Source: Phycisphaerae bacterium (GTDB taxonomy: Bacteria; Planctomycetota; Phycisphaerae; UBA1845; UTPLA1). From it: a stretch of 64,000 bases of DNA. The stretch covers positions 62,001 through 126,000 of the forward strand of contig DATEMU010000004.1 in assembly GCA_035275405.1 (NCBI GenBank), written 5' to 3'. Under the pieces are notes generated by a model. It had not been told where the DNA came from, searched no databases, and saw nothing but the letters and a program-made list of their open reading frames with translations. Made by a program: the position numbers and the translations under genes. Positions 18,540 to 29,024 of this stretch are shown here, one piece after another (positions within the stretch are counted from its first letter, which is position 1; every line of letters starts with the position of its first letter).

Positions 18540-18765
18540 GCGTTACATCCGTTAGCCCGGGGTTGGTCGCACCAGCGACTTACCCTGGGTCGCCGACACG
18601 CGCATGCAACCCAACCCCATCGGGGTTGCGCCACAACCCCGTTGGGGTTGAGACCGTCTTCGCATCGCAAACCCAAGGTAGCCCCGGCGCGCCGGGACAA
18701 CCCTGGGCTAATGGATATAGCCCCGTTGGGGCATTTGCGGCGCACCGGCTATTAGCCGGTGCCAC
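18540..18765. repeat. Cluster of GC-rich palindromic repeats (REP-like)
   Basis: The gap between two genes holds at least five hairpins. Two share the same 7-bp stem CAACCCC/GGGGTTG (18612-18628 and 18634-18650). A perfect palindrome CCCGGCGCGCCGGG lies at 18683-18696, CCCCGTTGGGG at 18721-18731, and GCACCGGCTA/TAGCCGGTGC with a one-base loop at 18742-18762. The last covers the stop codon of the gene ending at 18752. The element recalls intergenic palindromic families seen in Planctomycetota. It may also slow or end transcription from both sides. Confidence 0.65.
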
Positions 18766-20320
18766 ACGATAACACGCCATTGGCCAGGACATACTGCCGC
18801 TTGCACCGCGAACATGCGGCGTTGGTCGTGATTTCCGGCAACCGCTCGCCGCATTCGCAGACCCAGCCCGCCTGTTTCGCCGGGACGCCGAGCATCAGCG
18901 CGTAATCCGGCACGTCGCCGGTCACGACCGCGCCGGCGCCGATGAAACAATGCCGGCCCAGCGTGTGACCGCAGAGGATTGTCGCGTTGGCGCCGATTGT
19001 CGCCCCCTGGCGGACGAGCGTCTTGTGATAATGCTCCGCGCCCCGCTGGGGGTACTTCGAGCGCGGGTCAGTGATGTTCGTGAAGACCATCGACGGGCCG
19101 CAGAAGACATGGTCCTCCAGCTCCACGCCTTCATAGACCGAGACGTTGTTCTGAATCTTGACGTGGTCGCCGATGCGGACGTTCGGGGCGATGTTGACGT
19201 TCTGGCCGATGGAGCAGTTCTTTCCGATCCGCGCGCCGGTCTGCACGTGCGAAAAGTGCCAGATCTTCGTGCCGGCGCCGATCTCCGCGCCGTCGTCGAC
19301 GTAGCTGGACGCGTGTACGAAATAGTCCTTGCCCACGTGCTGCCCTCTCCGGTCGGTCTCCACGAGACTCTGCGTCGCCTGCTCCAGGATCTCCAGCACC
19401 TCGATCGCGCTGGCCGCGTCGGCGATCTCCGGCGGGCCCTTATCGAGCCGCTCGACAAAGTAGGCCATCTCCGCGGTCAGCGGCGGCGTGGCGTCGTACG
19501 CGATCGACTCGGGCGGACCTTTCGGCTTGACCGGCGCACCGGCCATCCAATCGATGTCGGCCGGGTATCCATAATAGTGCAGACCGCCGCCGGACGCCGA
19601 GTCCACAAACGTGAGCATGCCCTTGTCGCCGATGATCACGAGCCGGTGCTCCTTGAACGGGTGCAGCCAGCTCACGAAGATGTGACCGGTCACGCCGCCG
19701 GGGTACTTGAGAACCGTGAGCGTCGAGTCGTGCAGCGGCCGGTCGAGGAACATCGCCCCGTGCGTGCCGATGTCGATGGGCCGCGCACCGATCAGGTATT
19801 GGAAGATCGAGATGTCGTGCGGGGCGAAGCTCCAGAGGATGTTTTCCTGCTGGCGGATGATGCCGAAGTTGAGGCGGTTGCTGTAGAGGTATTGCAGGCG
19901 GCCGATCTTGCCCGCGGCGAGCAGTTCCTTGATCCTGCGGATCGCGGGATGGAAGAGCAGGACGTGACCGACCATGAGGGGGACGCCCTTTTTGTCCGCG
20001 AGGGCCTTGAGGGCCTTCGCTTCGGCGGAGGTGAGGGCCAGCGGCTTTTCGACGAGGACGGGCTTGCCGGCGGTGAGGATCTGGCGGGCGATATCGAAGT
20101 GCGTCTCGGCGGGCGTGGCGACGGTGAAGGCGTCGAACCCGGCGGCGAGGGCGTCCGCAACTTCGCCGAAGGTCGGGATGCCGGGGTAGCCCTGGCCAAG
20201 CGTGGCCAGGGCCTTCCTGTCGCAGTCCACGACGGCGCCGAGATGGCCGAAATCATGGAGCGTCTTGACGTGGTTTCGGCCCCATCGACCCGCCCCGACG
20301 ACGCAGATACGCTTGGCCAT
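18752..20320 (-). CDS. Fused Gfo/Idh/MocA oxidoreductase and hexapeptide acetyltransferase with zinc-ribbon tail
   Basis: Residues of about 1-320 form a Gfo/Idh/MocA NAD-dependent oxidoreductase, with VVGAGRWGRNHVKTL as the nucleotide loop and VEKPLALTSAEAKAL as the family EKP motif. Residues of about 335-480 form a left-handed beta-helix acetyltransferase (YVDDGAEIGAGTKIWHFSHV, CSIGQNVNIAPNVRIGDHV). The tail has four Cys in CECGERLPE and CSRCKRQYV, a likely zinc ribbon. The pair resembles the WbpB/WbpD (WlbA/WlbB) steps that make UDP-2,3-diacetamido uronic acids for surface polysaccharide, here joined in one chain. The intermediate aminotransferase is not nearby. The last codons overlap a palindromic repeat. 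Confidence 0.87.
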   Translation of the reverse strand: MAKRICVVGAGRWGRNHVKTLHDFGHLGAVVDCDRKALATLGQGYPGIPTFGEVADALAAGFDAFTVATPAETHFDIARQILTAGKPVLVEKPLALTSAEAKALKALADKKGVPLMVGHVLLFHPAIRRIKELLAAGKIGRLQYLYSNRLNFGIIRQQENILWSFAPHDISIFQYLIGARPIDIGTHGAMFLDRPLHDSTLTVLKYPGGVTGHIFVSWLHPFKEHRLVIIGDKGMLTFVDSASGGGLHYYGYPADIDWMAGAPVKPKGPPESIAYDATPPLTAEMAYFVERLDKGPPEIADAASAIEVLEILEQATQSLVETDRRGQHVGKDYFVHASSYVDDGAEIGAGTKIWHFSHVQTGARIGKNCSIGQNVNIAPNVRIGDHVKIQNNVSVYEGVELEDHVFCGPSMVFTNITDPRSKYPQRGAEHYHKTLVRQGATIGANATILCGHTLGRHCFIGAGAVVTGDVPDYALMLGVPAKQAGWVCECGERLPEITTNAACSRCKRQYVLANGVLSCGTG

Positions 20321-20893
20321 GGGCAGGTTTTACTCCGGCGGTGGACTTCGGGCAAACGACGGGAACCACAGAGACACAGAGGCGCAGAGATATTTTTTCC
20401 TTTTTTCTGGAAGCGCCACTGGCTGGGATTTGGTGGGACGGGAGAGTTTGGTCTGCGGAATGGGAGGACGTTCAGCATGGTCCCCCCCCGTGGGTGAATG
20501 AGCCTGAAGGAGGCTGAATGAGCCGGAACGTGATCCAGCCATGACGCACGCAGAGGCGCGGAGGCGCAGAGTTTTTTTTGTTGGTGGAACAAGGCGGAAC
20601 CAGGCGGAACGGGTCCACCAATGGCGCAGATGGGGACAGATGGAGGAGGTGAACAGGAGAGCAGGTGACCGGGGGGGAGGGGGGGCCGAAATTGAGCGGA
20701 ATTGAGCGAGAAAACGGACGGGATTTGCACTTTGTTGGCGACATGGTCTCGTACCTCGATGCGGGCGCGGAGTTCCCTTGCGTACGGGGATATTCTCCCG
20801 CAGCACATGGTACCTAACAACAACCTAATACAATAGCGCATTGGAAAAGAAAGTCAAGTGAAGGTTTGAAGTTCCTCAGGCAGGAGACCTGGC
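20321..20893. repeat. Non-coding gap rich in low-complexity and dispersed-type repeats
   Basis: No gene is supported in these 573 bases. Two related segments read ACCACAGAGACACAGAGGCG near 20370 and a variant with GCAGAGGCGCGGAGGCGCAG near 20545, each followed by a run of T. This motif type is scattered in many bacterial genomes. Other direct repeats are TGAATGAGCC near 20496 and 20513, GGCGGAAC near 20595, and AATTGAGCG near 20692 and 20701. A long G-run lies near 20670. The 5' leaders of the two flanking minus-strand genes must also lie around here. Confidence 0.55.
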
Positions 20894-22816
20894 TTAATTG
20901 CAAAATCGCATGGGGAAAAGATGGTGTTTGCAAAGCCCTTCGCGGAGGAGCGAATCGGCGCGATCCTTCGGCATATCCTCAAACTGCTGAGACTCGAACC
21001 ACTCAGAGAAGGCCTTGATGTCGTCGTCGCCGGCCGACCACGACGTTTTCATCCCAACGGAACCTGGAAATACGACGCGGCCTTTGCGCCGGATGGGGCC
21101 CTCACCACAGCCGCCTCCCAGCAAGTGAGAATAATCCGGACCCGCATTAGCGAGGTCGCCAGGTCGCGACACGCCGTTTTCCAACGCGAATTTACGATAG
21201 TAAACCATTAACTCTGGGCGGGAGACCTTGGCGGATTCCAAGATTGCCGCGCGCAGTATTTCTTTGTCCAATTTCAACGCGACAGCCCGTCGCAATGCCC
21301 ACAGCCATTGGCGGGCGACGTCCACGTCCTGTTTCAAATACTCAATAAGGTTGGCGGGCGGGTTTTGCAACTCGATCTTTTGGATCGCCTCGTCTAACGA
21401 TCCAATCAGGCAGCGATCGCCGGGATAAACCGTTTTTTCTCGCATCCGTTGGAGAATCGGCAGGGTCTCCACATCGCCCGCGTCGGCGAGGATTTCGACC
21501 ACATACCAGGTCCGCTCACTTCGAGCGATGATTTCCCTGAGCGACGCCAATGTGGTTTTGTCTATCAGGGGAACTATTCGATACGCCGCAGTTCTGCCGC
21601 CCATGCCGCCGCGTTTGATGACATCCATTAACATTTCCCGCCGGGCCCCATCCGACGGCAGTAATTCGAGAAGGGTTTCAATGGCCGTCGCCGCCTCGGT
21701 GTAATGGATGGTCGAATCAGGCCACGTCGCCAATCGAATCAGGAATGATCGTATCGCAGGAGACGAACGAAACGCCGGATTCCACAGCGAAAGGTCCGAC
21801 GCGACAAACATCTGGACACGATGTACGTCATGGTAATAACTACTAGGGGCGGGATATGCTCCCGAAGTCTTGGAACTTCGTTCCACGCACTCGTTCATGT
21901 CAGACGCGACAAGCTCGGCGACGCGATCGTTTCCTTTTTCACACAGGACTTCCGTTGCTTTGAGTCGCAGAAGGCCGGGCCGGGCGGTGCCCATGAGGTT
22001 GATGATCTCTGGGGCGAGGCGCTCGAATGCTCCGGGCGGTAGCCGTCTGAGCATGTCCAAGGAATCCCAAATTTCACGGGCTGTTTCATGGGTTAATCGG
22101 CATGACAGATCGCCGAATATACTGGTTGGCGCGCGCGCTGGCGTGTTCGTCGTCGGGCGCAATAGTTCCTTTAACGGGGTCTTGGGACGTGAATCGCTGA
22201 TGACGACATCAAAATCTCCCCCTTCTACAAGACGTATCGTCATGACATCGGGGCAATCCCTACGGGCATCAAACCCATGTGTTATCACCAGGGGTCGGCG
22301 CACGTCGCTGCGATACCAGATGTCGCGGGAGTTCCTCGGGCCGTCGGCACGCTGGAAGACGAGGTTCCGTAAGGAATCCACGACCTGACCGGCGGGGTCA
22401 TACGTCAGCACATCGACCAAGACGTAATCGGGGGGCTGGATCCTAGAATTGGGGTCGACACGCAGCGGGACTTCAACCGCCATCTGGTACAACCACATCC
22501 TCGCCAATTGGGAACAATCGTGGAACCCTCCCGGGCCGAGCGTTCTCATTTCATTCAGCTGCGCACCGTATTCAGGAAGGTATCCATCACAATCGTGCGG
22601 GTCCCATTCGAAGTCGAGAAAACGATAGCTATTTGTTGCACCGCGCAGCAATTCGGCGAACAAGGCCAGAGGATTGGGCCCTTCCAATTCCTGCTTGTTC
22701 TCAACGGGTTGTTCGGCTGCGAGTGCTTGGAATATGATCCATCCGGGCAGCCCCACGGCCAATGCGATCAATGCGATAGCAATGATTCGATGCCGAGCCC
22801 GCATCCGCGTACGCAC
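20894..22816 (-). CDS. Large hypothetical exported or membrane-anchored protein (640 aa)
   Basis: I do not recognise this protein. It starts with an N-terminal membrane segment (IIAIALIALAVGLPGWIIFQAL) and the rest is soluble and mostly helical. The central part from about residue 230 to 520 looks like irregular HEAT-type helical repeats, for example LRRLPPGAFERLAPEIINLM. The C-terminus has DDIKAFSEWFESQQFEDMPK and several Cys. Base composition is somewhat lower in GC than its neighbours, which may hint at transfer. It follows uvrA by about 60 bases on the same strand. Confidence 0.65.
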   Translation of the reverse strand: MRTRMRARHRIIAIALIALAVGLPGWIIFQALAAEQPVENKQELEGPNPLALFAELLRGATNSYRFLDFEWDPHDCDGYLPEYGAQLNEMRTLGPGGFHDCSQLARMWLYQMAVEVPLRVDPNSRIQPPDYVLVDVLTYDPAGQVVDSLRNLVFQRADGPRNSRDIWYRSDVRRPLVITHGFDARRDCPDVMTIRLVEGGDFDVVISDSRPKTPLKELLRPTTNTPARAPTSIFGDLSCRLTHETAREIWDSLDMLRRLPPGAFERLAPEIINLMGTARPGLLRLKATEVLCEKGNDRVAELVASDMNECVERSSKTSGAYPAPSSYYHDVHRVQMFVASDLSLWNPAFRSSPAIRSFLIRLATWPDSTIHYTEAATAIETLLELLPSDGARREMLMDVIKRGGMGGRTAAYRIVPLIDKTTLASLREIIARSERTWYVVEILADAGDVETLPILQRMREKTVYPGDRCLIGSLDEAIQKIELQNPPANLIEYLKQDVDVARQWLWALRRAVALKLDKEILRAAILESAKVSRPELMVYYRKFALENGVSRPGDLANAGPDYSHLLGGGCGEGPIRRKGRVVFPGSVGMKTSWSAGDDDIKAFSEWFESQQFEDMPKDRADSLLREGLCKHHLFPMRFCN

Positions 22817-22876
22817 GATGATGCTCCAAGAGACTATTTCATTCTACACCGTGTCGCCGTAATAGTCATACGATTA

Positions 22877-25711
22877 TCACGCTGATCGGTTCAGGACCAT
22901 TTTTAGATACTGCCCCGTATAGCTCCGCTCATTCGCCGCGATCTCCTCCGGCGGGCCTTCGGCGACGATGCGGCCGCCGGCGTCGCCGCCTTCGGGGCCG
23001 AGGTCGATGATCCAGTCGGCCTGTTTGATCACGTCCAGGTTGTGCTCGATGACCACGAGGCTGTGACCGGCGGCCACCAGGCGGTTGAGCACGTCCACGA
23101 GTTTGTGGATATCCGCGAAGTGCAGGCCGGTCGTCGGCTCGTCGAGGATGTAGAGGGTGTGACCGACGGCGGTCTTGCCGAGTTCGGCGGCGAGCTTGAC
23201 GCGCTGGGCCTCGCCGCCCGACAGGGTGCTGGCGGCCTGACCGAGGGCGATATAGGCGAGGCCGACGTCGGAGAGGGCCGTGAGGAGCTGCATGATGTTG
23301 GCGAAGGGCTCGAAGAAGGCGAGGGCCTCCTCGACGCGCATCTCGAGGATGTCGGCGATGGACTTGCCGCGGTACTTGATCTCCAGCGTCTCCGGGCTGT
23401 AGCGCGAGCCCTTGCACTCGGCGCAGGGGACGAAGATGTCGGGCAGGAAGTGCATCTCGATCCGCCGCGTGCCCTGGCCCTGGCAGGCCTCGCAGCGGCC
23501 GCCCCTCACATTGAAGCTGAAGCGCTGGGCCACGTAGCCGCGGACCTTGGCCTCGCGGGTCTTGGCGAAGAGCTGCCGCACGAGATCGAAGACGCCGGTG
23601 TAGGTCGCGGGGTTGGAGCGCGGGCTGCGGCCGATGGGCGACTGGTCGATCTCGATGACCTTGTCGATGTGGCTGATGCCGAGGATCTGCCGGTGCGCGC
23701 CGACGGGCTCGCGGCTGTCGGAGAGTTTGCGCCGGAGCGCCGGCAGGAGGACCTGACTTACGAGCGAGGACTTGCCCGAGCCGGATACGCCCGTGACGCA
23801 GCAGAAGACGCCGAGGGGGAAGCGGACGTCGATGGACTTGAGGTTGTTCTCCGCCGCGCCCTTGATCTCGATGGCTTTCTTGGCGGAGACGGGGCGGCGC
23901 TCCGAGGGCATGGCGATGGCGAGCTGCCCGCGGACGTATTGGGCGGTGATCGACTCCTTGGAGGCGAGCAGTTCGGCGCGCGGGCCGTTGACGAGGATGC
24001 GGCCGCCATGTGCTCCCGCACCGGGGCCGACGTCGACGATCCAGTCGGCGGCGGCGATCGCCTCGACGTCGTGCTCGACGACGAGGACGGTGTTGCCCAG
24101 GTCGGTCAGTTGCCGCAGCGTGCGGATCAGCCGGGCGTTGTCGCGCTGGTGCAGGCCGATGGTCGGCTCGTCGAGGACGTAGCAGACGCCGACGAGACCG
24201 CTGCCGACCTGCGTGGCGAGGCGGATGCGCTGGGCCTCGCCGCCGGAGAGGGTGGCGGCGGAGCGGGAGAGGGTGAGGTAGCCGATGCCGACATCGATCA
24301 TGAACTGGAGGCGCTGGCGGATTTCGCGGATGATGGGTGCGGCGATGGTTACGTCCGCGCCGGTGAACTGCATGGAGGAAAAGACACCGGCCGCGGCGTC
24401 GATGGAGAGCGCGGCGATCTCGTCGATGTTGCGGCCGTCGATCCGCACGGCCAGCGCTTCGGGGCGAAGGCGGGCGCCCTTGCACGACGGGCACGGGCGC
24501 TGCGACATGAATTCGTGCAGGCGGGTCTTGAGGGCATCGCTGTCGGCGGCAGCCCAGCGGCGCTTGAGGTTGGGAATGACGCCCTCGAAGTGATGGCCGT
24601 GCTTCTGTTCGTCGCCGGACTTCGTGCCCCAAAGCAGAATCTCCCGCAGAGGCGCGGAGAGCGCGGAGTATGGCGCGCCGGGCGGGACTTTGAAGGCCTC
24701 GCAGAACTGTTTGAGCAGCTTCGCGTGTATCGGCGTGAGACCTTTGCCGCTTCGCCCCCACGGCGCGATCGCGCCAGCTTCGAGAGGAATGCCCGGGTCG
24801 GGCACGACGGCCGCGGGGTCAAACTCAAGGACGATGCCCAGACCGTCGCACTCCGGGCAGGCGCCGTGCGGTGAGTTGAACGAGAAGAGCCGCGGCTCCA
24901 GGGGCGGGAGGCGGACGTCGCATTCCGTGCAGGCGAAGCGCTCGCTGTAGGTCTCGTCGCGCCAGCGATCGGGATCGTTGGGCGCGGCCGAGGCGACGAC
25001 GACGAGACCGTCTGCGACCTTCAGGCTCGTCTCGACCGACTCGGCGACGCGCGAGCGGACGTCGGACTTGACGATGATGCGGTCGACGACGGCGTCGATG
25101 CGGTGCGTCTTGGCGGGATCGAGCTTTGGGGCTTCCTTGGCCTCAAAAAGCTCACCGTCGATGCGGACGCGAACGAACCCCTCGCGCTGAATGCGGCTGA
25201 GCACGGCCTTGTGCTCGCCTTTTTGATTGCGAACGAGCGGGGCGAGGATCATGACCTTCGTTTGCCCGGGCAGGGCGAGGATCGCCTCGACGATCTGCGC
25301 TCGCGTCTGCCGCGCGACGGCCTTTCCGCACTTTGGGCAGGTCGGTTGCCCCACGCGGGCGAAGAGGAGCCGTAGGAAGTCGTACAGCTCCGTCGCCGTC
25401 GCGACGGTCGAGCGCGGATTCGCGCGGACGCTCTGCTGGGCGATGGCAATCGTCGGCGGCAGGCCGGTGATCTGCTCGACATCGGGCTTGATCATCTGCC
25501 CGAGGAATTGCCGGGCGTAGGCGGAGAGCGATTCGACGTATTTGCGCTGCCCCTCGGCGTAGATCGTGTCGAAGGCGAGGCTGCTCTTGCCCGAGCCGGA
25601 CAGACCGGTGATGACGACGAGCTGGTCGCGGGGGATGTCGAGGGAGACGTCGCGGAGATTATGGGTTCGTGCGCCGCGGATGTGGATGAACTTGGTTGAC
25701 GTCTCCGGCAT
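22877..25711 (-). CDS. uvrA: UvrABC excision nuclease subunit A
   Basis: This 944-residue protein is the damage-recognition ATPase of nucleotide excision repair. Two ABC modules are visible, with Walker A motifs [14 protein letters not shown] near residue 35 and [15 protein letters not shown] near 650, and two ABC signatures, [12 protein letters not shown] and [12 protein letters not shown]. Zinc-binding Cys pairs occur as CTECD with CPECDGLG, and CEACQGQGT with [10 protein letters not shown] chose the ATG at 25711, which has GAGG upstream and family length; a GTG four codons earlier is possible. uvrB and uvrC are not in the window. Confidence 0.97.
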   Translation of the reverse strand: MPETSTKFIHIRGARTHNLRDVSLDIPRDQLVVITGLSGSGKSSLAFDTIYAEGQRKYVESLSAYARQFLGQMIKPDVEQITGLPPTIAIAQQSVRANPRSTVATATELYDFLRLLFARVGQPTCPKCGKAVARQTRAQIVEAILALPGQTKVMILAPLVRNQKGEHKAVLSRIQREGFVRVRIDGELFEAKEAPKLDPAKTHRIDAVVDRIIVKSDVRSRVAESVETSLKVADGLVVVASAAPNDPDRWRDETYSERFACTECDVRLPPLEPRLFSFNSPHGACPECDGLGIVLEFDPAAVVPDPGIPLEAGAIAPWGRSGKGLTPIHAKLLKQFCEAFKVPPGAPYSALSAPLREILLWGTKSGDEQKHGHHFEGVIPNLKRRWAAADSDALKTRLHEFMSQRPCPSCKGARLRPEALAVRIDGRNIDEIAALSIDAAAGVFSSMQFTGADVTIAAPIIREIRQRLQFMIDVGIGYLTLSRSAATLSGGEAQRIRLATQVGSGLVGVCYVLDEPTIGLHQRDNARLIRTLRQLTDLGNTVLVVEHDVEAIAAADWIVDVGPGAGAHGGRILVNGPRAELLASKESITAQYVRGQLAIAMPSERRPVSAKKAIEIKGAAENNLKSIDVRFPLGVFCCVTGVSGSGKSSLVSQVLLPALRRKLSDSREPVGAHRQILGISHIDKVIEIDQSPIGRSPRSNPATYTGVFDLVRQLFAKTREAKVRGYVAQRFSFNVRGGRCEACQGQGTRRIEMHFLPDIFVPCAECKGSRYSPETLEIKYRGKSIADILEMRVEEALAFFEPFANIMQLLTALSDVGLAYIALGQAASTLSGGEAQRVKLAAELGKTAVGHTLYILDEPTTGLHFADIHKLVDVLNRLVAAGHSLVVIEHNLDVIKQADWIIDLGPEGGDAGGRIVAEGPPEEIAANERSYTGQYLKMVLNRSA

Positions 25712-25804
25712 GGGGCGACACACCTCGCGGCCCGCGGTTCATGGGGCGCGGCGTCAGTGTATTCGACCCGTGAGGGTGGACAAAGGATGGTCGTGGCGGA
25801 AGTA

Positions 25805-28800
25805 CTATTGGGAGGGCTGAGTTGTCGCCCGCCACTCGGCGGCTTTGGCGTCGTAGCCTTGGTTCGGCTCGGCCGCATGCCAGGCATCGTAGAGGGCCGC
25901 CAGCGCGGTGGCCACCTCGGCGACATCCTGCGGCCGCGCACCTGTCGCCCCGATCAGGATGGTGTGTGCTTCGGTGAGGCTTGCCTCCGCCGCCGCGAAC
26001 TCGCCGGTGGCGTTGCGCGCGCGGCCGAGGATACTGAGGAACAGACCCAGGCGAATGGCATTACTGCCGGTGAAAACCCTGCGAGCCGCCGCCTCTGTCG
26101 GGCCCAGCAGGTCGATCGCCTCTTGAGGCCGTGCCTGGGCCAGGAGAAGACCGCTCATGTTGCCGATCGCTGAGAGCGTGAGCAGATGTTGATCACCCAG
26201 CACCCGTCGACACTTTTCCAACGCTTCCCGCGAGTAAGGCTCGGCCTCCGTCAGCTTGTTCTGTGCTCTCAACAAACCGGCAAGGTTAAAGAGGGAGTTC
26301 AGCGTGTCCGGGTGCTCGTCGCCCAGAAGGCGCCGTCGGATCTCCAGAGATTCGCGCGAAAATGCCTCGGCCTCGGCGAACTTGCCCTGCTGTCGGAGTA
26401 TGGCCCCCAGGGTATTGATGGAATTGACCGTATAGGGGTGTTCGTCGCCCAGTGTGCGGCGGCGGATCGCCAGCGCCTCGCGACTCGACTCTTCCGCTTC
26501 AGTCAGTTTTCCCCGGGTCAGCTGCAGCAGGCTCAGATTGCCTAACGAGGTGAGCGTGTCCTGGTGCTCTTCGCCCAGCACTCGGCGGCGCTTGTCCAAC
26601 GCCTCGCGGCACGATACTTCGGCCTCCTCCAGTTTGCCCGCGGATTGGAGCACCGTGCCCAGGTTGCTGATCGCCATCAGCGTGTGTGGATGGTCGTCAC
26701 CGAGGACGCGGCGGCGCTTCTCCACGGCCTCGCGGGCAAAAACTTCTGCCTCCTCCATGCGGCCCGCCGTCTTGAGCAGCATGGCGATATTGCTGATCGC
26801 CGTAAGCGTGTCGGGATGTTCGTCACCCAGGACACGGCGGTACCTCTCCAGGGCCTCGCGGTAATAATCTTCCGCCTCCGCCATTTTGCCCAAGCCATAT
26901 AGCATGACCGCCATGTTGTTGATGGCGATGATCGTGTGGGGATGGTCGTCGCCCAGGACGCGGCGATATTTCTCCAGCGCCTCGCGGTCATATGCTTCGG
27001 TTTCGGCGACCTTGCCCTGTGCTTTGAGAAGCATTCCCATGTTGACGAGGGAGGCGAGCGTGTCGGAGTGCTCCTCGCCGAGGACGCGGCGTCGCCCGTC
27101 CAACGCCTCGCGGACATAGGCTTCAGCCTCCAGCAGCTTTCCCTGGTCTCGAAGCAGGATTCCCAGCTTATCGATGGAGTCGAGGGTGTCGGGATGATCG
27201 TTACCAAGGACACTGCGGCGCTTCTCCATCGCCGCGCGCAAATGCGGTTCCGCCTCCGGGAAATTGCCCTGAGCCCAGAACAGATAGCCCATCTCTTTCA
27301 TTGAATCGAGCGTATCCGGATGTTCATCGCCCAGTTCACGGCGACGGATCGCCAGTGCTTCTTCCTGCGGCGCAGTGGCCGCGTCGAGCAATCCCAGATC
27401 GCGCAGGGTCGTAGCCGACGTCTGCAGGAGCCGCGCTCTTACCAGCGGTTGATCGGCGAATTCGTCATCGATGGCGCGGAGGGCCGGCTGGAAGAAATTT
27501 TCGTCCAGCGATTCCAATGCCAGACCCGTGAAGTCGCTGCCGGCGACAAGCTTTTCCAGCTCCGCGACGCGGGCTTCGACTTCATCCGGCGGCAGGTTTG
27601 AGGCCTTGGCGGCGGCCCGCGCCTTTTCGAGCAGATCGCCCCGGAGCTTCACACCCATCGTCTGGGCGTTGATGCCCGAGAGCTGCACCTGCTGGAAGCT
27701 CGCAACTTTCGCGAGTTCGTCGGCCCGTGCCTGCGTTTCTTGCTCAGCCGTCTCGGCTCGTGTGAGCGCGTTTTCGGCGGTCCGGCGCGCGCGGATTTCG
27801 CGAATGCCGAACGCAATGGACACGCCGCTCCCCAGAAGAAGGGCCGCCGCCACCACCGCGCCCGCAACCACTAGCCCGCGATTGCGCCGAACGAACTTGC
27901 GCAAGCGATAGCCGGTGCTCGGAGGAGTCGCCAGGATGGGCTCGTTCGCCAGATGGAGGCGAATGTCGCGAACCAACTCACCGGCGCTCTGGTACCTTTG
28001 CTCCGGTTCCTTGGAAAGACACTTCAGGATGATCGTCTCGACGTCGCGATCCAAGTCGCGACGAATTGAAGAAGGACGAGCCGGGCTCGTGTGAACGATG
28101 TGACGAACGACGTCGTCGATCCGCCCCGAAACCGGATAGGGGAAGCGCCCCGTCACGAGTTGGTAAAGGATCACTCCGAGGGAATACACATCCGTGCGAA
28201 TATCCAGCAGATCGGAATCACCGCCCGCCTGTTCCGGGCTCGCCCAGGGTAGCGAGCCGACGAACTGCCCGGTCATGGTCATGCCGCGCGCGGAGGAGCG
28301 CTCCGCGGCTTCCTGGACCCACTTGGCCAGGCCGAAGTCGAGGATGCGCGGCTGACCCTCCTCGTCGATTCGAATGTTGCCGGGTTTGAGATCGCGATGA
28401 ATGACGCCGCGCAGATGGGCGACATTGACGGCATCGCAAATCAACGCGAAAAGTCTCAATAACTCGTCAATGGACAAATCCGCGCCGGCCACATAGGCGT
28501 CGAGGGGCTGGCCCGCGATGTAGTCCATCACATAGTAGGCATGACCGGCGGTGGTGCCGTGGTCATGGATGCCGACGATGTGGGGATGATCGAGCCGGCT
28601 GAGCAAGTCGATTTCACGATCGAAACGTAAGCGTTCGGACGCCTCGGCGAACGGGCCTTCCTTGAGAACCTTGATGGCCTTCTTGCGCAGCGTGGATTCC
28701 TGAATGGCCTGATAGACGACGCCCTGACCCCCGCGATGGACTTCGCCCAGAACCCGGTAGCCGGGGACGTGAAGAGGCGCTGGATCGTGTTGGGTACGCG

Positions 28801-28981
28801 GGGAAGCCGTATTCTGAAAGCTGGAGCCCCCAATCCCCCGGCTGTTCGATATCAACTCGAACTGGGCCCATGCGGCGCTGACGAGCTTTCGCTCAGAATT
28901 GGATGCGCGGACGTCCCGGCCGGGGTCTGCCTTCGAAGGCTCATGAAGAGGATTGGAGGCTCCAGCGGTCTCGCGGGGCAT
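25805..28981 (-). CDS. Membrane Ser/Thr protein kinase with kinesin-light-chain-type TPR array
   Basis: Of 1058 residues, about 75-345 form a Hanks-type kinase domain: [14 protein letters not shown] (Gly-rich loop), [10 protein letters not shown] (Lys), [13 protein letters not shown] (catalytic loop) and ILDFGLAKW (DFG). One membrane helix follows ([20 protein letters not shown]) and then a coiled-coil stretch rich in Ala, Glu and Arg. From about residue 510 there are roughly ten 42-residue TPR units with the signature [13 protein letters not shown], as in kinesin light chains. The TPR part would face outward or bind partners. The ATG at 28981 has GGAG eight bases upstream. It lies 43 bases after the ECF sigma gene, a common pairing in Planctomycetota. 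Confidence 0.92.
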   Translation of the reverse strand: MPRETAGASNPLHEPSKADPGRDVRASNSERKLVSAAWAQFELISNSRGIGGSSFQNTASPRTQHDPAPLHVPGYRVLGEVHRGGQGVVYQAIQESTLRKKAIKVLKEGPFAEASERLRFDREIDLLSRLDHPHIVGIHDHGTTAGHAYYVMDYIAGQPLDAYVAGADLSIDELLRLFALICDAVNVAHLRGVIHRDLKPGNIRIDEEGQPRILDFGLAKWVQEAAERSSARGMTMTGQFVGSLPWASPEQAGGDSDLLDIRTDVYSLGVILYQLVTGRFPYPVSGRIDDVVRHIVHTSPARPSSIRRDLDRDVETIILKCLSKEPEQRYQSAGELVRDIRLHLANEPILATPPSTGYRLRKFVRRNRGLVVAGAVVAAALLLGSGVSIAFGIREIRARRTAENALTRAETAEQETQARADELAKVASFQQVQLSGINAQTMGVKLRGDLLEKARAAAKASNLPPDEVEARVAELEKLVAGSDFTGLALESLDENFFQPALRAIDDEFADQPLVRARLLQTSATTLRDLGLLDAATAPQEEALAIRRRELGDEHPDTLDSMKEMGYLFWAQGNFPEAEPHLRAAMEKRRSVLGNDHPDTLDSIDKLGILLRDQGKLLEAEAYVREALDGRRRVLGEEHSDTLASLVNMGMLLKAQGKVAETEAYDREALEKYRRVLGDDHPHTIIAINNMAVMLYGLGKMAEAEDYYREALERYRRVLGDEHPDTLTAISNIAMLLKTAGRMEEAEVFAREAVEKRRRVLGDDHPHTLMAISNLGTVLQSAGKLEEAEVSCREALDKRRRVLGEEHQDTLTSLGNLSLLQLTRGKLTEAEESSREALAIRRRTLGDEHPYTVNSINTLGAILRQQGKFAEAEAFSRESLEIRRRLLGDEHPDTLNSLFNLAGLLRAQNKLTEAEPYSREALEKCRRVLGDQHLLTLSAIGNMSGLLLAQARPQEAIDLLGPTEAAARRVFTGSNAIRLGLFLSILGRARNATGEFAAAEASLTEAHTILIGATGARPQDVAEVATALAALYDAWHAAEPNQGYDAKAAEWRATTQPSQ

Positions 28982-29024
28982 GCGCACATCTCCGACCCTT
29001 CAGACGACAATCCACCGGCGTCCT

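Noticed and set aside
20330-20806. A 158-codon minus-strand frame in the repeat-rich gap
   Set aside because: It is made of simple and dispersed repeats, with a Pro/Ser/Arg composition and no ribosome site.
23042-24874. A 610-codon plus-strand frame opposite uvrA, and an equally long minus-strand frame at 22929-24761
   Set aside because: Both are open because GC-rich codons leave few stops in the other frames. They lack family sequence and ribosome sites, and uvrA fully explains the region.
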